Notes: generated from the letters alone by a model not told the origin. A stretch of DNA of 33,141 nucleotides from Thioalkalivibrio sulfidiphilus (GCF_000377945.1 NZ_KB898955.1:1-33141), one strand, 5' to 3'; counted from the first letter of the stretch, positions 7,615-16,633 are shown. Made by a program: numbers and translations.

Positions 7615-8595
7615 ATGATGAACTTTACCTTCCGCCAACTCAAGGCCTTTGAGGCGGTAGCCAGACACCTCAGTTTCACCCGTGCCTCCCAGGAGCTGCA
7701 CCTCACCCAGCCCGCCGTTTCCATGCAGATCAAGCAGTTGGAAGAGCACGCCGGCCTGCCGCTGTTCGAACAGGTGGGCAAGCGCATCTTTCTGACCGAG
7801 GCGGGCCGGGAGATGTATCACTACAGCCAGGCGATCTCCGCCCAGCTCTCGGAACTGGAAATGGTGCTCGACGAGCTGAAGGGCTTCAGCCGCGGCCGGC
7901 TGACCATCGCCGTAGCCAGTACTGCCAACTATTTCGTGCCGCGCCTGATCGCCGCCTTCTGCCACCGGCACAGCAACGTGTCCGTGACCCTCGAGGTTAC
8001 CAACCGGGAGTCCCTGCTGAGCCTGCTGTCCGCCAACGCCATGGATCTCGCCATCATGGGCCAGCCGCCGGACAAGGAACTGGTGGCCCACCCCTTCATG
8101 GAAAACCCCCTGGTGATGATCGCGCCCCCGGACCACCCCCTGACCCGCGAGCACAGCATCCCGCTGGAGCGCCTGCGCAGTGAGCCCTTCATCCTGCGCG
8201 AACCGGGCTCCGGCACCCGGGGCGCCGCCGAGCGCTTCTTCGAGCAGCACGGCGAGCAGTTGCTGCCCAGCCAGGTGATGCACAGCAGCGAGGCCATCAA
8301 GCAGGCCGTGGAAGCGGGACTGGGGTTGGGCGTTCTCTCCCTGCACACCCTGGAGATGGAACTGGCCCTGGGACGCCTGGCGGTACTGGACGTGGCCGGC
8401 TTCCCCATCCGCCGCCACTGGTACCTGGTCCACCCCCAGGGCAAGCGCTTCTCCCGGGTGGGCCAGGCCTTCCTGGACTTCACCCTGCAGGAGGCCTCCG
8501 GGATCCTGCGCCTGCCTACCCTGGAGACGTCCGGGCCCGCCTCTGCCCAGATGCCGGGCACCAAGGCATCAGGACGCAAGAAATCCAGGGCCTGA
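7615..8595 (+). CDS. cbbR: CbbR, LysR-type transcriptional regulator of the Rubisco operon
   Basis: This 326-residue LysR-type regulator has an N-terminal winged helix-turn-helix (LKAFEAVARHLSFTRASQEL then HLTQPAVSMQIKQLEEHAG, residues about 9-50) and a periplasmic-binding-like effector domain from about residue 95 (RLTIAVASTANYFVPRLIAA). In autotrophs such proteins sense Calvin-cycle metabolites and activate cbb genes. Divergent placement beside cbbL is the classical arrangement. The start is ATG at 7615 with GGTGGGGAT upstream; the adjacent ATG at 7618 is equally possible, while the open frame back to 7390 has no ribosome site. The C-terminus has a basic tail of about 25 residues. A hairpin terminator follows. 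Confidence 0.94.
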   Translation: MMNFTFRQLKAFEAVARHLSFTRASQELHLTQPAVSMQIKQLEEHAGLPLFEQVGKRIFLTEAGREMYHYSQAISAQLSELEMVLDELKGFSRGRLTIAVASTANYFVPRLIAAFCHRHSNVSVTLEVTNRESLLSLLSANAMDLAIMGQPPDKELVAHPFMENPLVMIAPPDHPLTREHSIPLERLRSEPFILREPGSGTRGAAERFFEQHGEQLLPSQVMHSSEAIKQAVEAGLGLGVLSLHTLEMELALGRLAVLDVAGFPIRRHWYLVHPQGKRFSRVGQAFLDFTLQEASGILRLPTLETSGPASAQMPGTKASGRKKSRA

Positions 8596-8619
8596 AGACC
8601 CCCTGCGCGGGCAAAAGAA

Positions 8620-8650
8620 AAGGGCCTGACCGGTTGCCGGTCAGGCCCTT
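8620..8650. terminator. Bidirectional intrinsic terminator between cbbR and tRNA-Pro
   Basis: A perfect 14-bp stem (arm AAGGGCCTGACCGG) has a 3-nt TTG loop. On the minus strand it is followed by TTTTCTTTT, a good U-tract, so it ends the ispB/tRNA-Pro transcript; on the plus strand it lies 25 bases after cbbR. Confidence 0.88.
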
Positions 8651-8670
8651 CGACATTCGGTACGTATAGA

Positions 8671-8747
8671 TGGTCGGAGTGAAAGGATTCGAACCTTCGA
8701 CCCCTGCCTCCCGAAGGCAGTGCTCTACCAGGCTGAGCTACACTCCG
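8671..8747 (-). tRNA. proK: tRNA-Pro (anticodon CGG)
   Basis: It folds as a full cloverleaf of 77 nt with encoded CCA. Acceptor CGGAGTG pairs with CACTCCG, the D arm is GCTC/GAGC, and the anticodon stem CTGCC/GGCAG holds loop TTCGGGA, giving anticodon CGG that reads CCG. The T arm is GAAGG with loop TTCGAAT. The gene lies 61 bases downstream of ispB on the same strand, behind a heptad-repeat tract and before a strong terminator. No clear separate promoter is visible, so co-transcription with ispB is possible. Confidence 0.96.
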
Positions 8748-8757
8748 AAGAATTGCG

Positions 8758-8790
8758 CAAGATACAAGATCCAAGAGACAAGATACAAGA
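8758..8790. repeat. Heptad-unit repeat (CAAGATA/CAAGAGA type), single arm
   Basis: Consecutive 7-nt units CAAGATA, CAAGATC, CAAGAGA, CAAGATA and CAAGAAA lie between the tRNA-Pro 5' end and the ispB stop. The same units build the inverted repeat at 10588-10652. No complementary arm is present here. Confidence 0.75.
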
Positions 8791-8808
8791 AAAAACAGCG
8801 GCCACCCT

Positions 8809-9777
8809 TCAAAAACCCCGCGTCACCGAGAAACGGGCCAGGGATTCCAGGGCCTGGCGCTCCGGGCTGTCGGGCAGCACGGCGAGGCTCGCGGCGGCCC
8901 GGTCGGCCTCGGCGGCGGCCACGGCACGGGTGTAGTCCAGCGACCCGGTGGCTTGGATGATCCCGAGCACCCGATCGGCATAGTCGCGCCCGCCCTGCTC
9001 GATGGCCTCGCGGATCAGCCCGGCCTGGTTGGCGTCACCCACCCGCATGGCGTGGATCAGGGGCAGGGTGGGCTTGCCCTCGGCCAGGTCGTCACCCATG
9101 TTCTTGCCCATCTCCTCGGCGGAGGCGCCGTAGTCCAGCACGTCGTCGATGAGCTGGAAAGCGGTGCCCAGGTGCATGCCATAGGCCGCCATGGCCTGCT
9201 CCACCGGCTCCGGCTGCCCGCCCAGCACGGCGCCGATGCGGGCGGCGGCCTCGAACAGCTTGGCGGTCTTGGACTGGATCACCTCCATGTAGCGCTCCTC
9301 GGGGGTGTCCGCGTCGTGGCAGTTGAGCAGCTGCAGCACCTCGCCCTCGGCAATGGTGTTGGTGGTGTGGGCGAGGATCTCCATGACCCGCATGGAACCG
9401 ATCTCCACCATCATCTCGAAGGAGCGGGAGTAGAGGAAATCCCCCACCAGCACGCTGGCCTCGTTGCCGAACAGGGCGTTGGCGGTCTCCCGGCCCCGGC
9501 GCAGTTCCGAGGCGTCCACCACGTCGTCGTGCAGCAGGGTGGCGGTGTGGATGAACTCGATGATGGCGGCTAGGTCGATGTGGTGCCGGTCGCCGGCCCC
9601 GCAGGCCCGGGCGGAGAGCAGCACCAGCAAGGGGCGCAGACGCTTTCCGCCGCTGTTGATGATGTAGTGGCCCAGCTGGTTGATGAGCACCACGGAGGAC
9701 CGCAGCCGCTCGCGGATGCGGTCGTTCACCGCATTCATGTCATCGGCGACGAGCGCGCGTATCTGGTCGAGGTCCAT
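8809..9777 (-). CDS. ispB: Octaprenyl/polyprenyl diphosphate synthase (ubiquinone side chain)
   Basis: This 322-residue all-trans polyprenyl diphosphate synthase elongates farnesyl diphosphate with isopentenyl units to make the quinone tail. Both aspartate-rich motifs are present: DDVVD at 84-88 (first motif, after LLH) and DDVLD at 211-215 (second motif), with GGKRLRP (43-49) for substrate binding. The start is ATG at 9777 (MDLDQIRALVADDMNAVNDR); the open frame continues upstream but lacks homology and runs into rplU. It is divergent from rplU, a layout common in Gammaproteobacteria. Its own promoter is marked at 9813-9842. Confidence 0.96.
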   Translation of the reverse strand: MDLDQIRALVADDMNAVNDRIRERLRSSVVLINQLGHYIINSGGKRLRPLLVLLSARACGAGDRHHIDLAAIIEFIHTATLLHDDVVDASELRRGRETANALFGNEASVLVGDFLYSRSFEMMVEIGSMRVMEILAHTTNTIAEGEVLQLLNCHDADTPEERYMEVIQSKTAKLFEAAARIGAVLGGQPEPVEQAMAAYGMHLGTAFQLIDDVLDYGASAEEMGKNMGDDLAEGKPTLPLIHAMRVGDANQAGLIREAIEQGGRDYADRVLGIIQATGSLDYTRAVAAAEADRAAASLAVLPDSPERQALESLARFSVTRGF

Positions 9778-9812
9778 GGGGGATCGGGTATCGGAGAGGC
9801 CGGGAACTGCGC

Positions 9813-9842
9813 ATGCTAGGTAGCCGGGACGGGGGGTGTCAA
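9813..9842 (-). promoter_or_regulatory. Sigma-70-type promoter for ispB
   Basis: On the minus strand, -35 TTGACA (9842-9837) and -10 TAGCAT (9818-9813) are separated by 18 bases. The start of ispB lies about 36 bases downstream of the -10 box. Confidence 0.6.
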
Positions 9843-9857
9843 GATTGACACCGTCAA
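9837..9857. promoter_or_regulatory. Paired palindromes between the ispB and rplU promoters
   Basis: TGTCAAgaTTGACA (9837-9850) and TTGACaccGTCAA (9845-9857) share a half-site. They cover the ispB -35 box and lie just upstream of the rplU -35 box. This could be an operator acting on both promoters or simply repeated -35-like boxes. Confidence 0.4.
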
Positions 9858-9863
9858 GAGGGT

Positions 9864-9892
9864 TTGACCTCGGCCCCGGCCCCCGGTATGAT
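9864..9892 (+). promoter_or_regulatory. Sigma-70-type promoter for rplU-rpmA
   Basis: -35 TTGACC (9864-9869) and -10 TATGAT (9887-9892) have the optimal 17-base spacer. It predicts a leader of about 39 bases before rplU. Confidence 0.75.
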
Positions 9893-9937
9893 TCCGCTCC
9901 TTTGGATTGCCAGACCCTTTTTGGGAGACACATCAAG

Positions 9938-10249
9938 ATGTACGCGGTCATTGCAACCGGTGGCAAACAGTATCGCGTCGCCCAGGGCGACGTATTGCGC
10001 GTTGAGAAGCTCGACGCCGAGGCAGGTGCCACCGTGGAATTCGATAACGTCCTGCTGGTCGGCAGCGGCGACGATGTGAAGGTGGGTACCCCCAACGTGG
10101 AAGGCGGCAAGGTCACCGCCACCGTCAAGGCCCACGGCCGTGGCGAGAAGGTGATGATCATCAAGTTCCGTCGCCGCAAGCACCATCGCAAGCAGATGGG
10201 CCACCGTCAGGACTTCACCGAGGTGGAGATCACCGGCATCTCCGGCTGA
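9938..10249 (+). CDS. rplU: 50S ribosomal protein L21
   Basis: This 103-residue bL21 binds 23S rRNA in the large subunit. It begins [20 protein letters not shown] and has the conserved basic segment [20 protein letters not shown] followed by FTEVEITGI at the C-terminus. The ATG at 9938 is preceded by GGGAG; an open frame from 9836 is rejected because a good promoter lies inside it. It heads the conserved rplU-rpmA-obgE cluster, with rpmA 18 bases downstream. Confidence 0.98.
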   Translation: MYAVIATGGKQYRVAQGDVLRVEKLDAEAGATVEFDNVLLVGSGDDVKVGTPNVEGGKVTATVKAHGRGEKVMIIKFRRRKHHRKQMGHRQDFTEVEITGISG

Positions 10250-10267
10250 ACTCAGAGGTAAACCGAA

Positions 10268-10525
10268 ATGGCACACAAGAAAGCAGGCGGCAGTACCCGT
10301 AACGGCCGCGACTCAGAAAGCAAACGCCTGGGCGTGAAGCGCTTCGGCGGTCAGACCGTGCTGGCCGGCAACATCCTGGTCCGTCAGCGTGGCACCCAGT
10401 TCCACCCCGGCCTGAACGTCGGCTGCGGCAAGGACCACACCCTGTTCGCCACCAGCGATGGTACCGTGGTGTTCGAGACCAAGGGTCCCAAGAACCGCAA
10501 GTATGTAAGTGTGGTGCAGGCCTGA
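10268..10525 (+). CDS. rpmA: 50S ribosomal protein L27
   Basis: This 85-residue bL27 reaches the peptidyl-transferase centre with its N-terminal tail. [20 protein letters not shown] (residues 1-20) is the canonical start and [10 protein letters not shown] follows; no cleavable N-terminal extension of the Firmicute kind is present. AGAGGT upstream serves as ribosome site. An intrinsic terminator follows 29 bases after the stop, so obgE must be reached by read-through or by a separate promoter. Confidence 0.98.
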   Translation: MAHKKAGGSTRNGRDSESKRLGVKRFGGQTVLAGNILVRQRGTQFHPGLNVGCGKDHTLFATSDGTVVFETKGPKNRKYVSVVQA

Positions 10526-10554
10526 AGCAAGGCCGCATTTTCACTGCTTACACG

Positions 10555-10580
10555 AAGCCCCGACCCGTCGGGGCTTTTTC
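10555..10580 (+). terminator. Intrinsic terminator after rpmA
   Basis: The stem AAGCCCCGA/TCGGGGCTT has a 4-nt loop and is followed by TTTTC. It separates the two ribosomal protein genes from obgE. Confidence 0.88.
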
Positions 10581-10587
10581 ATTGCAT

Positions 10588-12813
<2,226 letters not shown>

Positions 12814-12816
12814 AAC

Positions 12817-12900
12817 AGTAGCAAGTCTCAAGTGGCTAGTGGCAAGGAAAAAGCAAAACACCGGCTTTTCCTTGCCACTTGAGACTTGCCACTAGCCACT
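12817..12900. repeat. Heptad-unit inverted repeat (GGCAAGT/GGCTAGT type) after proB
   Basis: 7-nt units such as CTCAAGT, GGCTAGT and GGCAAGG form a left arm, and the right arm is its complement lacking or shuffling one unit. The arms therefore differ by a whole heptad, not by scattered substitutions. Related copies lie at 14805-14841 (one arm) and 21578-21690. Confidence 0.85.
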
Positions 12901-12968
12901 GCCGTTCTCATCAGGCAATAAAAAAGCCCGGCTTTGGCCGGGCTTTTTTATTGCCTGATGAGAACGGC
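12901..12968. terminator. Bidirectional terminator between proB and rpsT with 32-bp stem
   Basis: There are two perfect 32-nt arms (12901-12932, 12937-12968) around the loop TTTG. The inner part, an A-run, GCCCGGC and its complement with T-run, is a standard two-way terminator for the convergent genes; the outer 19 bp are unusual extra pairing. It ends 3 bases from the rpsT stop. Confidence 0.93.
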
Positions 12969-12971
12969 AGC

Positions 12972-13232
12972 TTACATCGCCTTCACGCGCGCATTCAGAC
13001 GGCTCTTGTGACGGGCGGCCTTGTTCTTGTGGATCAGGCCCTTGTTCACGGTGCCGTCGATGACGGGCACGGCGGCATTCAGGGCGGCCTGGGCGGCCTC
13101 CTTGTCACCGGCCACGACGGCCTTGAGCACCTTCTTCACGGAGGTGCGGAAACGGGAACGCAGCGCCATGTTGTGCTGGCGGTTCTTCTCGGCCTGGCGG
13201 GCACGCTTGCGGGCAGATGCGATGTTAGCCAA
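12972..13232 (-). CDS. rpsT: 30S ribosomal protein S20
   Basis: This 86-residue bS20 binds 16S rRNA near the 5' domain. Basic helices are seen throughout: [20 protein letters not shown] at the start and [20 protein letters not shown] at the end. The start codon is TTG at 13232, with GGAG upstream; a UUG start is also used by E. coli rpsT, where it takes part in autoregulation by S20. It is convergent with proB and has its own promoter at 13279-13307, as usual for this single-gene unit. Confidence 0.97.
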   Translation of the reverse strand: MANIASARKRARQAEKNRQHNMALRSRFRTSVKKVLKAVVAGDKEAAQAALNAAVPVIDGTVNKGLIHKNKAARHKSRLNARVKAM

Positions 13233-13278
13233 GGTAATGCTCCTGAAAATTCGGTGCGAGAATCGCTAAAGGGCGTGA

Positions 13279-13307
13279 AATATGCCGGATTCGCCCGCCC
13301 GTGTCAA
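13279..13307 (-). promoter_or_regulatory. Sigma-70-type promoter for rpsT
   Basis: Minus strand: consensus -35 TTGACA (13307-13302), 17-base spacer, -10 CATATT (13284-13279). The leader would be about 40 bases. Confidence 0.65.
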
Positions 13308-13446
13308 CGGTGAGCCCCCCTTCCCGGCGACGATTGCTAAAATTCAGGGACATGGAACCCCTCGCCGCCCCTACAGTCACAAGGGGTATCACCAAAGGCA
13401 AGGGCCGGATCAAGGCCCCTCAGCCGTTATAACAAGGAGACCCGCC

Positions 13447-13977
13447 ATGACGACACCCCGAACCCGCGCCCTCGCCGCCACCCGCCGCGCCCCCTGGCTG
13501 AGCCTGATGGCCCTGCTGATCCTGGCGCTGGCGACCGCCTTCACCCTGCCCCAGGCCCGTGCGGATGCCGAGGCCAAGGTGATGTACCACGCGGACTTCT
13601 CCGACCCGCGCCGCTTCAGCGCCATGCTCACCAGCATCCACAACATGATGAGTCACTACGAGAACAACTTCATCGAAGCCGACGTGCGCATCATCTTTGT
13701 CTCCCACGGCATCCGTTTCATCACCGACAACCCCCTGGAGGGCACCCCTTTTGCCGAGGACGAGCGCCTGAAGGAGGAACGGGACAACCTGCGCGGACGG
13801 CTCATGAGCCTGGTGAACATGAACGGCGTGAAACTCGAGCTCTGCGACATCACCCGCAGCGCCGTGCAGCTGGCCAGTGACGAGCTCTACGACTCCGTGG
13901 AGCTGGTGCCCTCCGGCGTGGTGCGCATCGCCCAGCTGCAGAACCAGGAAGGCTTCGCCTACATCAAGATCGAATAA
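13447..13977 (+). CDS. Exported DsrE-family protein, cysteine form
   Basis: This 176-residue protein has a signal peptide (basic MTTPRTRALAATRRAP, hydrophobic LSLMALLILALA, cleavage probably after QARA near residue 39) and a DsrE/DsrF-like domain. The layout resembles the small DsrE-like family of COG1416: a beta strand KVMYHADF, a helix MLTSIHNMMSHY, IIFVSHGIRF, then GVKLELCD with the conserved Cys133, and the C-terminal VPSGVVRIAQLQNQEGFAYI. In this superfamily the cysteine is the sulfur-carrying or redox residue. An AAGGAG site precedes ATG 13447. The product is probably periplasmic and could handle sulfane sulfur, but the substrate is unknown. A near-duplicate gene follows, in which this Cys is TGA. 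Confidence 0.85.
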   Translation: MTTPRTRALAATRRAPWLSLMALLILALATAFTLPQARADAEAKVMYHADFSDPRRFSAMLTSIHNMMSHYENNFIEADVRIIFVSHGIRFITDNPLEGTPFAEDERLKEERDNLRGRLMSLVNMNGVKLELCDITRSAVQLASDELYDSVELVPSGVVRIAQLQNQEGFAYIKIE

Positions 13978-13980
13978 GGC

Positions 13981-14048
13981 AAGTGGGAAGTGTGAATTGG
14001 GAAGTGCGAAGTGAAAACTTCCAACTTTCCAATTCACACTTCCCACTT
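13981..14048. repeat. Heptad-unit inverted repeat (GGGAAGT/GTGAATT type) after first dsrE-like gene
   Basis: 18-nt perfect outer arms (13981-13998 and 14031-14048), with units GGGAAGT, GTGAATT, GGGAAGT and GCGAAGT, begin 4 bases after the stop codon. The second dsrE-like gene has the same kind of element at the same distance. Confidence 0.88.
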
Positions 14049-14160
14049 CCGAGTTCCTCTGTAACTTTGTTACCGAACGACCTCCCCGGAATAGACATAC
14101 TTTCCGTGCGCCTTTGTGGCGCCACGATAACTAGAGTCATTTCTCGAGGAGGATCCACCC

Positions 14161-14694
14161 ATGTCTTACCCCCTGCAGGGGTGTCGCCCCGTGCCCTTCC
14201 CCCAGACCTGCCGCTGGCTCGCCGCCCTGCTGGCCCTCACCGTGTGCCTGTGGGTCTGGCCCCTTGGCGAGGCCCGAGCCTTCGAGGCCGAGGCCAAGGT
14301 GGTCTACCACGTGGACTTCGCCGACCCCGGACGGGTCAGCGCCATGATCACCAACATCTCCAACATGGCCACCCACTACGACAGCCAGCTGCGGGACTAT
14401 GACATCCGCATCGTGTTCCTGTCCCATGGGGTGCGTTTCGTCACCGATGAGGACCTGGAGGGCACCCCCTTCGCCGCGGATGCCGAACTCAAGGAACGCC
14501 GCGAGAATCTGCGTGGCCGACTCATGGGCCTGGTCAACGGCCACGGCGTGAAGCTGGAACTCTGAGACCTCACCCGCCAGGCCATCAACCTGGACGCCGA
14601 CAGGCTCTACGACAACGTCGAGCTCGTGTCCTCCGGCGTGGTGCGCATCGTGGAACTCCAGGACGAGGGCTTCCGCTACCTGAAGGTGGAATAA
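14161..14694 (+). CDS. Exported DsrE-family protein with in-frame TGA at the conserved Cys (candidate selenoprotein)
   Basis: Read through the TGA, this is a 177-residue paralogue of the preceding gene. It has a signal peptide (hydrophobic WLAALLALTVCLWVWPLG, cleavage near EARA) and the same domain: KVVYHVDFADPGRVSAMITN, YDIRIVFLSHGVRF, GVKLEL. Codon 135 is TGA (14563-14565), exactly where the paralogue has catalytic Cys133. The frame stays open for 43 more codons with strong similarity (DLTRQAI, LYDNVELVSSGVVRIVELQ, GFRYLKVE) and ends at TAA. GAGGAGG precedes the ATG. TGA replacing a catalytic Cys with conservation beyond it is the hallmark of selenocysteine, and DsrE-like selenoproteins are known from environmental sequences. 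The alternative is a recent nonsense mutation (TGC to TGA), leaving a 134-residue fragment. Confidence 0.68.
14563..14593 (+). promoter_or_regulatory. In-frame TGA and possible bacterial SECIS hairpin
   Basis: After the TGA, CCAGG (14577-14581) can pair with CCTGG (14589-14593). The apical loop begins 16 nt after the TGA, at the lower limit of the range described for bacterial SECIS elements. If the closing G-C pair opens, the loop starts with G as the loose consensus asks. The stem is short and the call is tentative. Confidence 0.35.
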
Positions 14695-14699
14695 AGTAC

Positions 14700-14754
14700 G
14701 AAGTGTGAATTGGGAGGTGAGAAGTAAAACGTCCAACTTCCCAATTCACACTTC
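14700..14754. repeat. Heptad-unit inverted repeat after second dsrE-like gene
   Basis: There are perfect 16-nt arms (14700-14715, 14739-14754; core GTGAATTGGGA) that start 6 bases after the TAA. It is a sister copy of 13981-14048, so gene plus hairpin look duplicated together. Confidence 0.88.
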
Positions 14755-14804
14755 CCCCTTCACAGGTGGTGGCCCCCTACCGGCATAACCCGCTAAAGTC
14801 CGGG

Positions 14805-14841
14805 TTTCCTTGCCACTTGCTACTCGCCACTTGCCACTGCC
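14805..14841. repeat. Heptad-unit repeat, single arm, directly before murJ
   Basis: Complement-strand units GGCAAGT, GGCGAGT, AGCAAGT and GGCAAGG belong to the family of 12817-12900 and 21578-21690. It ends 3 bases before the murJ ATG and occupies the place of a ribosome site. No partner arm was found. Confidence 0.75.
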
Positions 14842-14844
14842 TTC

Positions 14845-16401
14845 ATGAGCCGCCTGCTGAAATCCACCGCCGTGGTGAGCGCCATGACGCTCATCTCGCG
14901 GCTATTCGGCTACCTGCGGGACATGGTGCTGGCCATCAGCTTCGGCGCCACCGGCTCCACCGACGCCTTCTTCGTCGCCTTTCGCATCCCCAACTTCCTG
15001 CGCCGGCTGTTCGCCGAGGGGGCCTTCTCCCAGGCCTTCGTGCCGGTGTTCGCCGAGTACAAGGAGCAGCGCGGCCGCGAGGCGCTCAAGGACCTGCTGG
15101 ATCACACCGCCGGGGCGCTGACGCTCGCGCTGTTCATCGTCACGGCCATCGGCATGCTGGCCGCGCCGCTGCTGATCCTGGTGTTCGCCCCGGGCTTCGC
15201 CGGCGAGGACAATGGCCGCCAGGTGCTGGCCGCCGACATGCTGCGCATCACCTTCCCCTACCTGCTGTTCATCTCCCTGACCGCCATGGCGGGGGGCATC
15301 CTGAATAGCGTGGGGCGCTTCGCGGTGCCGGCCTTCACGCCGGTGTTCCTCAATCTCTCGCTGATCGCCGCGGCGCTCTGGGGCGCGCCCTACTTCGAGG
15401 AGCCGGTGAAGGCCCTGGCCTGGGGCGTGTTCGTGGCCGGCGCCGCGCAGCTTTTGTTCCAGTTCCCCTTCCTGGCCCGCCAGGGGCTGCTGCCCCGGCC
15501 GAGGCTCAAGAAGGCCCACGAGGGGGTGAAGAAGATCACCCGGCTCATGCTGCCGGCCATCTTTGGTTCCTCGGTGGTGCAGATCAACTTGCTGGTGGAC
15601 ACCCTGATCGCCTCCTTCCTGGTGGCCGGCTCCATCAGCTGGCTGTACTTCTCCGACCGCTTCGTGGAGCTGCCCCTGGCCCTGTTCGGCATCGCCATCG
15701 CCACGGTGATCCTGCCGCGGCTGTCCCGGGAGCATGCGGCCAGGACACCCGAAGCCTTCAACAACACCCTGGACTGGGCCCTCAAACTAACCCTGGTGGT
15801 GGCCGTGCCCGCCATGCTGGGGCTGATCTTCCTGGCCGGGCCGATCCTCGCGAGCCTGATCCAGTACCGGGAGTTCACCGCCTTCGACACCACCATGGCG
15901 GCCATGTCGCTCATGGCCTACGCCGCCGGCCTGCCCGCCTTCATGCTCATCAAGATCCTGGCCCCGGGCTATTACTCCCGCCAGGACACCAAGACCCCGG
16001 TGAAGATCGGCATCATCGCCATGCTGGCCAACATGGGCCTGAACGTCGCCATCGTGGTGCCCTGGGTGATGCTCGACCTGCCCGGCCCCCACGCCGGCCT
16101 GGCGCTGGCCACCGGCCTGTCCGCCCTGCTCAATGCCGGGCTGCTGTTCCGGGGCCTGCGGCGGGACGGCCATTACCGCCCCCACCCCGGCTGGCGCGCC
16201 TTCCTGATCCAGGTCGCCGTGGCGGGCCTGGTCATGAGCCTCGCCCTGTGGTTCGCCACCCCGCCCCTGGAGGCCTGGGGCCAGTGGCCCGCCATGGACC
16301 GCGTCACGCGACTCCTGGGCCTGATCGCCCTAGGCTCGGCCGCCTACGGGGCCACCCTGCTGGCCCTCGGCGTGCGCCCCCGACATTTCCTGATGCGCTG
16401 A
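14845..16401 (+). CDS. murJ: Lipid II flippase MurJ (MviN)
   Basis: This 518-residue MOP-superfamily inner-membrane protein flips lipid II to the periplasm for peptidoglycan synthesis. It begins MSRLLKSTAVVSAMTLISRL and has the conserved GYLRDMVLAISFGATGSTDAF and FRIPNFLRRLFAEGAFSQAF segments, the part lining the central cavity with essential arginines. Many hydrophobic segments follow to the end, consistent with about 14 membrane helices. Length is normal. The ATG at 14845 fits homologues, yet no Shine-Dalgarno is seen because repeat units directly precede it. The murJ-ribF-ileS-lspA-fkpB-ispH order matches many Gammaproteobacteria. Confidence 0.96.
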   Translation: MSRLLKSTAVVSAMTLISRLFGYLRDMVLAISFGATGSTDAFFVAFRIPNFLRRLFAEGAFSQAFVPVFAEYKEQRGREALKDLLDHTAGALTLALFIVTAIGMLAAPLLILVFAPGFAGEDNGRQVLAADMLRITFPYLLFISLTAMAGGILNSVGRFAVPAFTPVFLNLSLIAAALWGAPYFEEPVKALAWGVFVAGAAQLLFQFPFLARQGLLPRPRLKKAHEGVKKITRLMLPAIFGSSVVQINLLVDTLIASFLVAGSISWLYFSDRFVELPLALFGIAIATVILPRLSREHAARTPEAFNNTLDWALKLTLVVAVPAMLGLIFLAGPILASLIQYREFTAFDTTMAAMSLMAYAAGLPAFMLIKILAPGYYSRQDTKTPVKIGIIAMLANMGLNVAIVVPWVMLDLPGPHAGLALATGLSALLNAGLLFRGLRRDGHYRPHPGWRAFLIQVAVAGLVMSLALWFATPPLEAWGQWPAMDRVTRLLGLIALGSAAYGATLLALGVRPRHFLMR

Positions 16402-16420
16402 GCCCAACATCCAACGCACA

Positions 16421-16555
16421 GGCGCAAAGACGCGAAGATCGCAAAGGCTTTTGATCAAAAAACCTTTCAACATCCGATCCATCGAAGAACACATAGTGAC
16501 CTTCCAGCCCACAATATGACGTTTTGCGTCCTTTGCGCCTTCGCGTCTTTGCGTT
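16421..16555. repeat. Octad-unit inverted repeat (CGCAAAGA/CGCGAAGA type) between murJ and ribF
   Basis: The left arm is 16422-16447 and the right arm 16530-16555, complementary with one small indel; units of 8 nt (CGCAAAGA, CGCGAAGA) repeat in each. The arms are separated by 82 bases, which have no coding signal. Confidence 0.82.
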
Positions 16556-16603
16556 GAAGGCTCTTGACTGCCGCCGACACAAGGCGCACCCGCCCGGCAG
16601 GAC

Positions 16604-16612
16604 TGATATAAT
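16604..16612 (+). promoter_or_regulatory. Extended -10 promoter for ribF
   Basis: TGaTATAAT is a perfect extended -10 element; no -35 box is found at the standard distance. Transcription would start about 15 bases before the ribF ATG, too short for an FMN riboswitch, and none is visible. Confidence 0.6.
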
Positions 16613-16633
16613 CGGCGCTTTTACGGGACCGGC

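Noticed and set aside
14161-14565. A separate 134-residue protein ending at the TGA
   Set aside because: It would lack the conserved C-terminal third and the catalytic residue; continued similarity after the TGA makes read-through as Sec, or a very recent pseudogene, more likely.
16448-16529. The 82-base spacer between octad arms as a structured RNA or riboswitch for ribF
   Set aside because: No FMN-riboswitch elements are visible, and the extended -10 promoter for ribF lies downstream of it.
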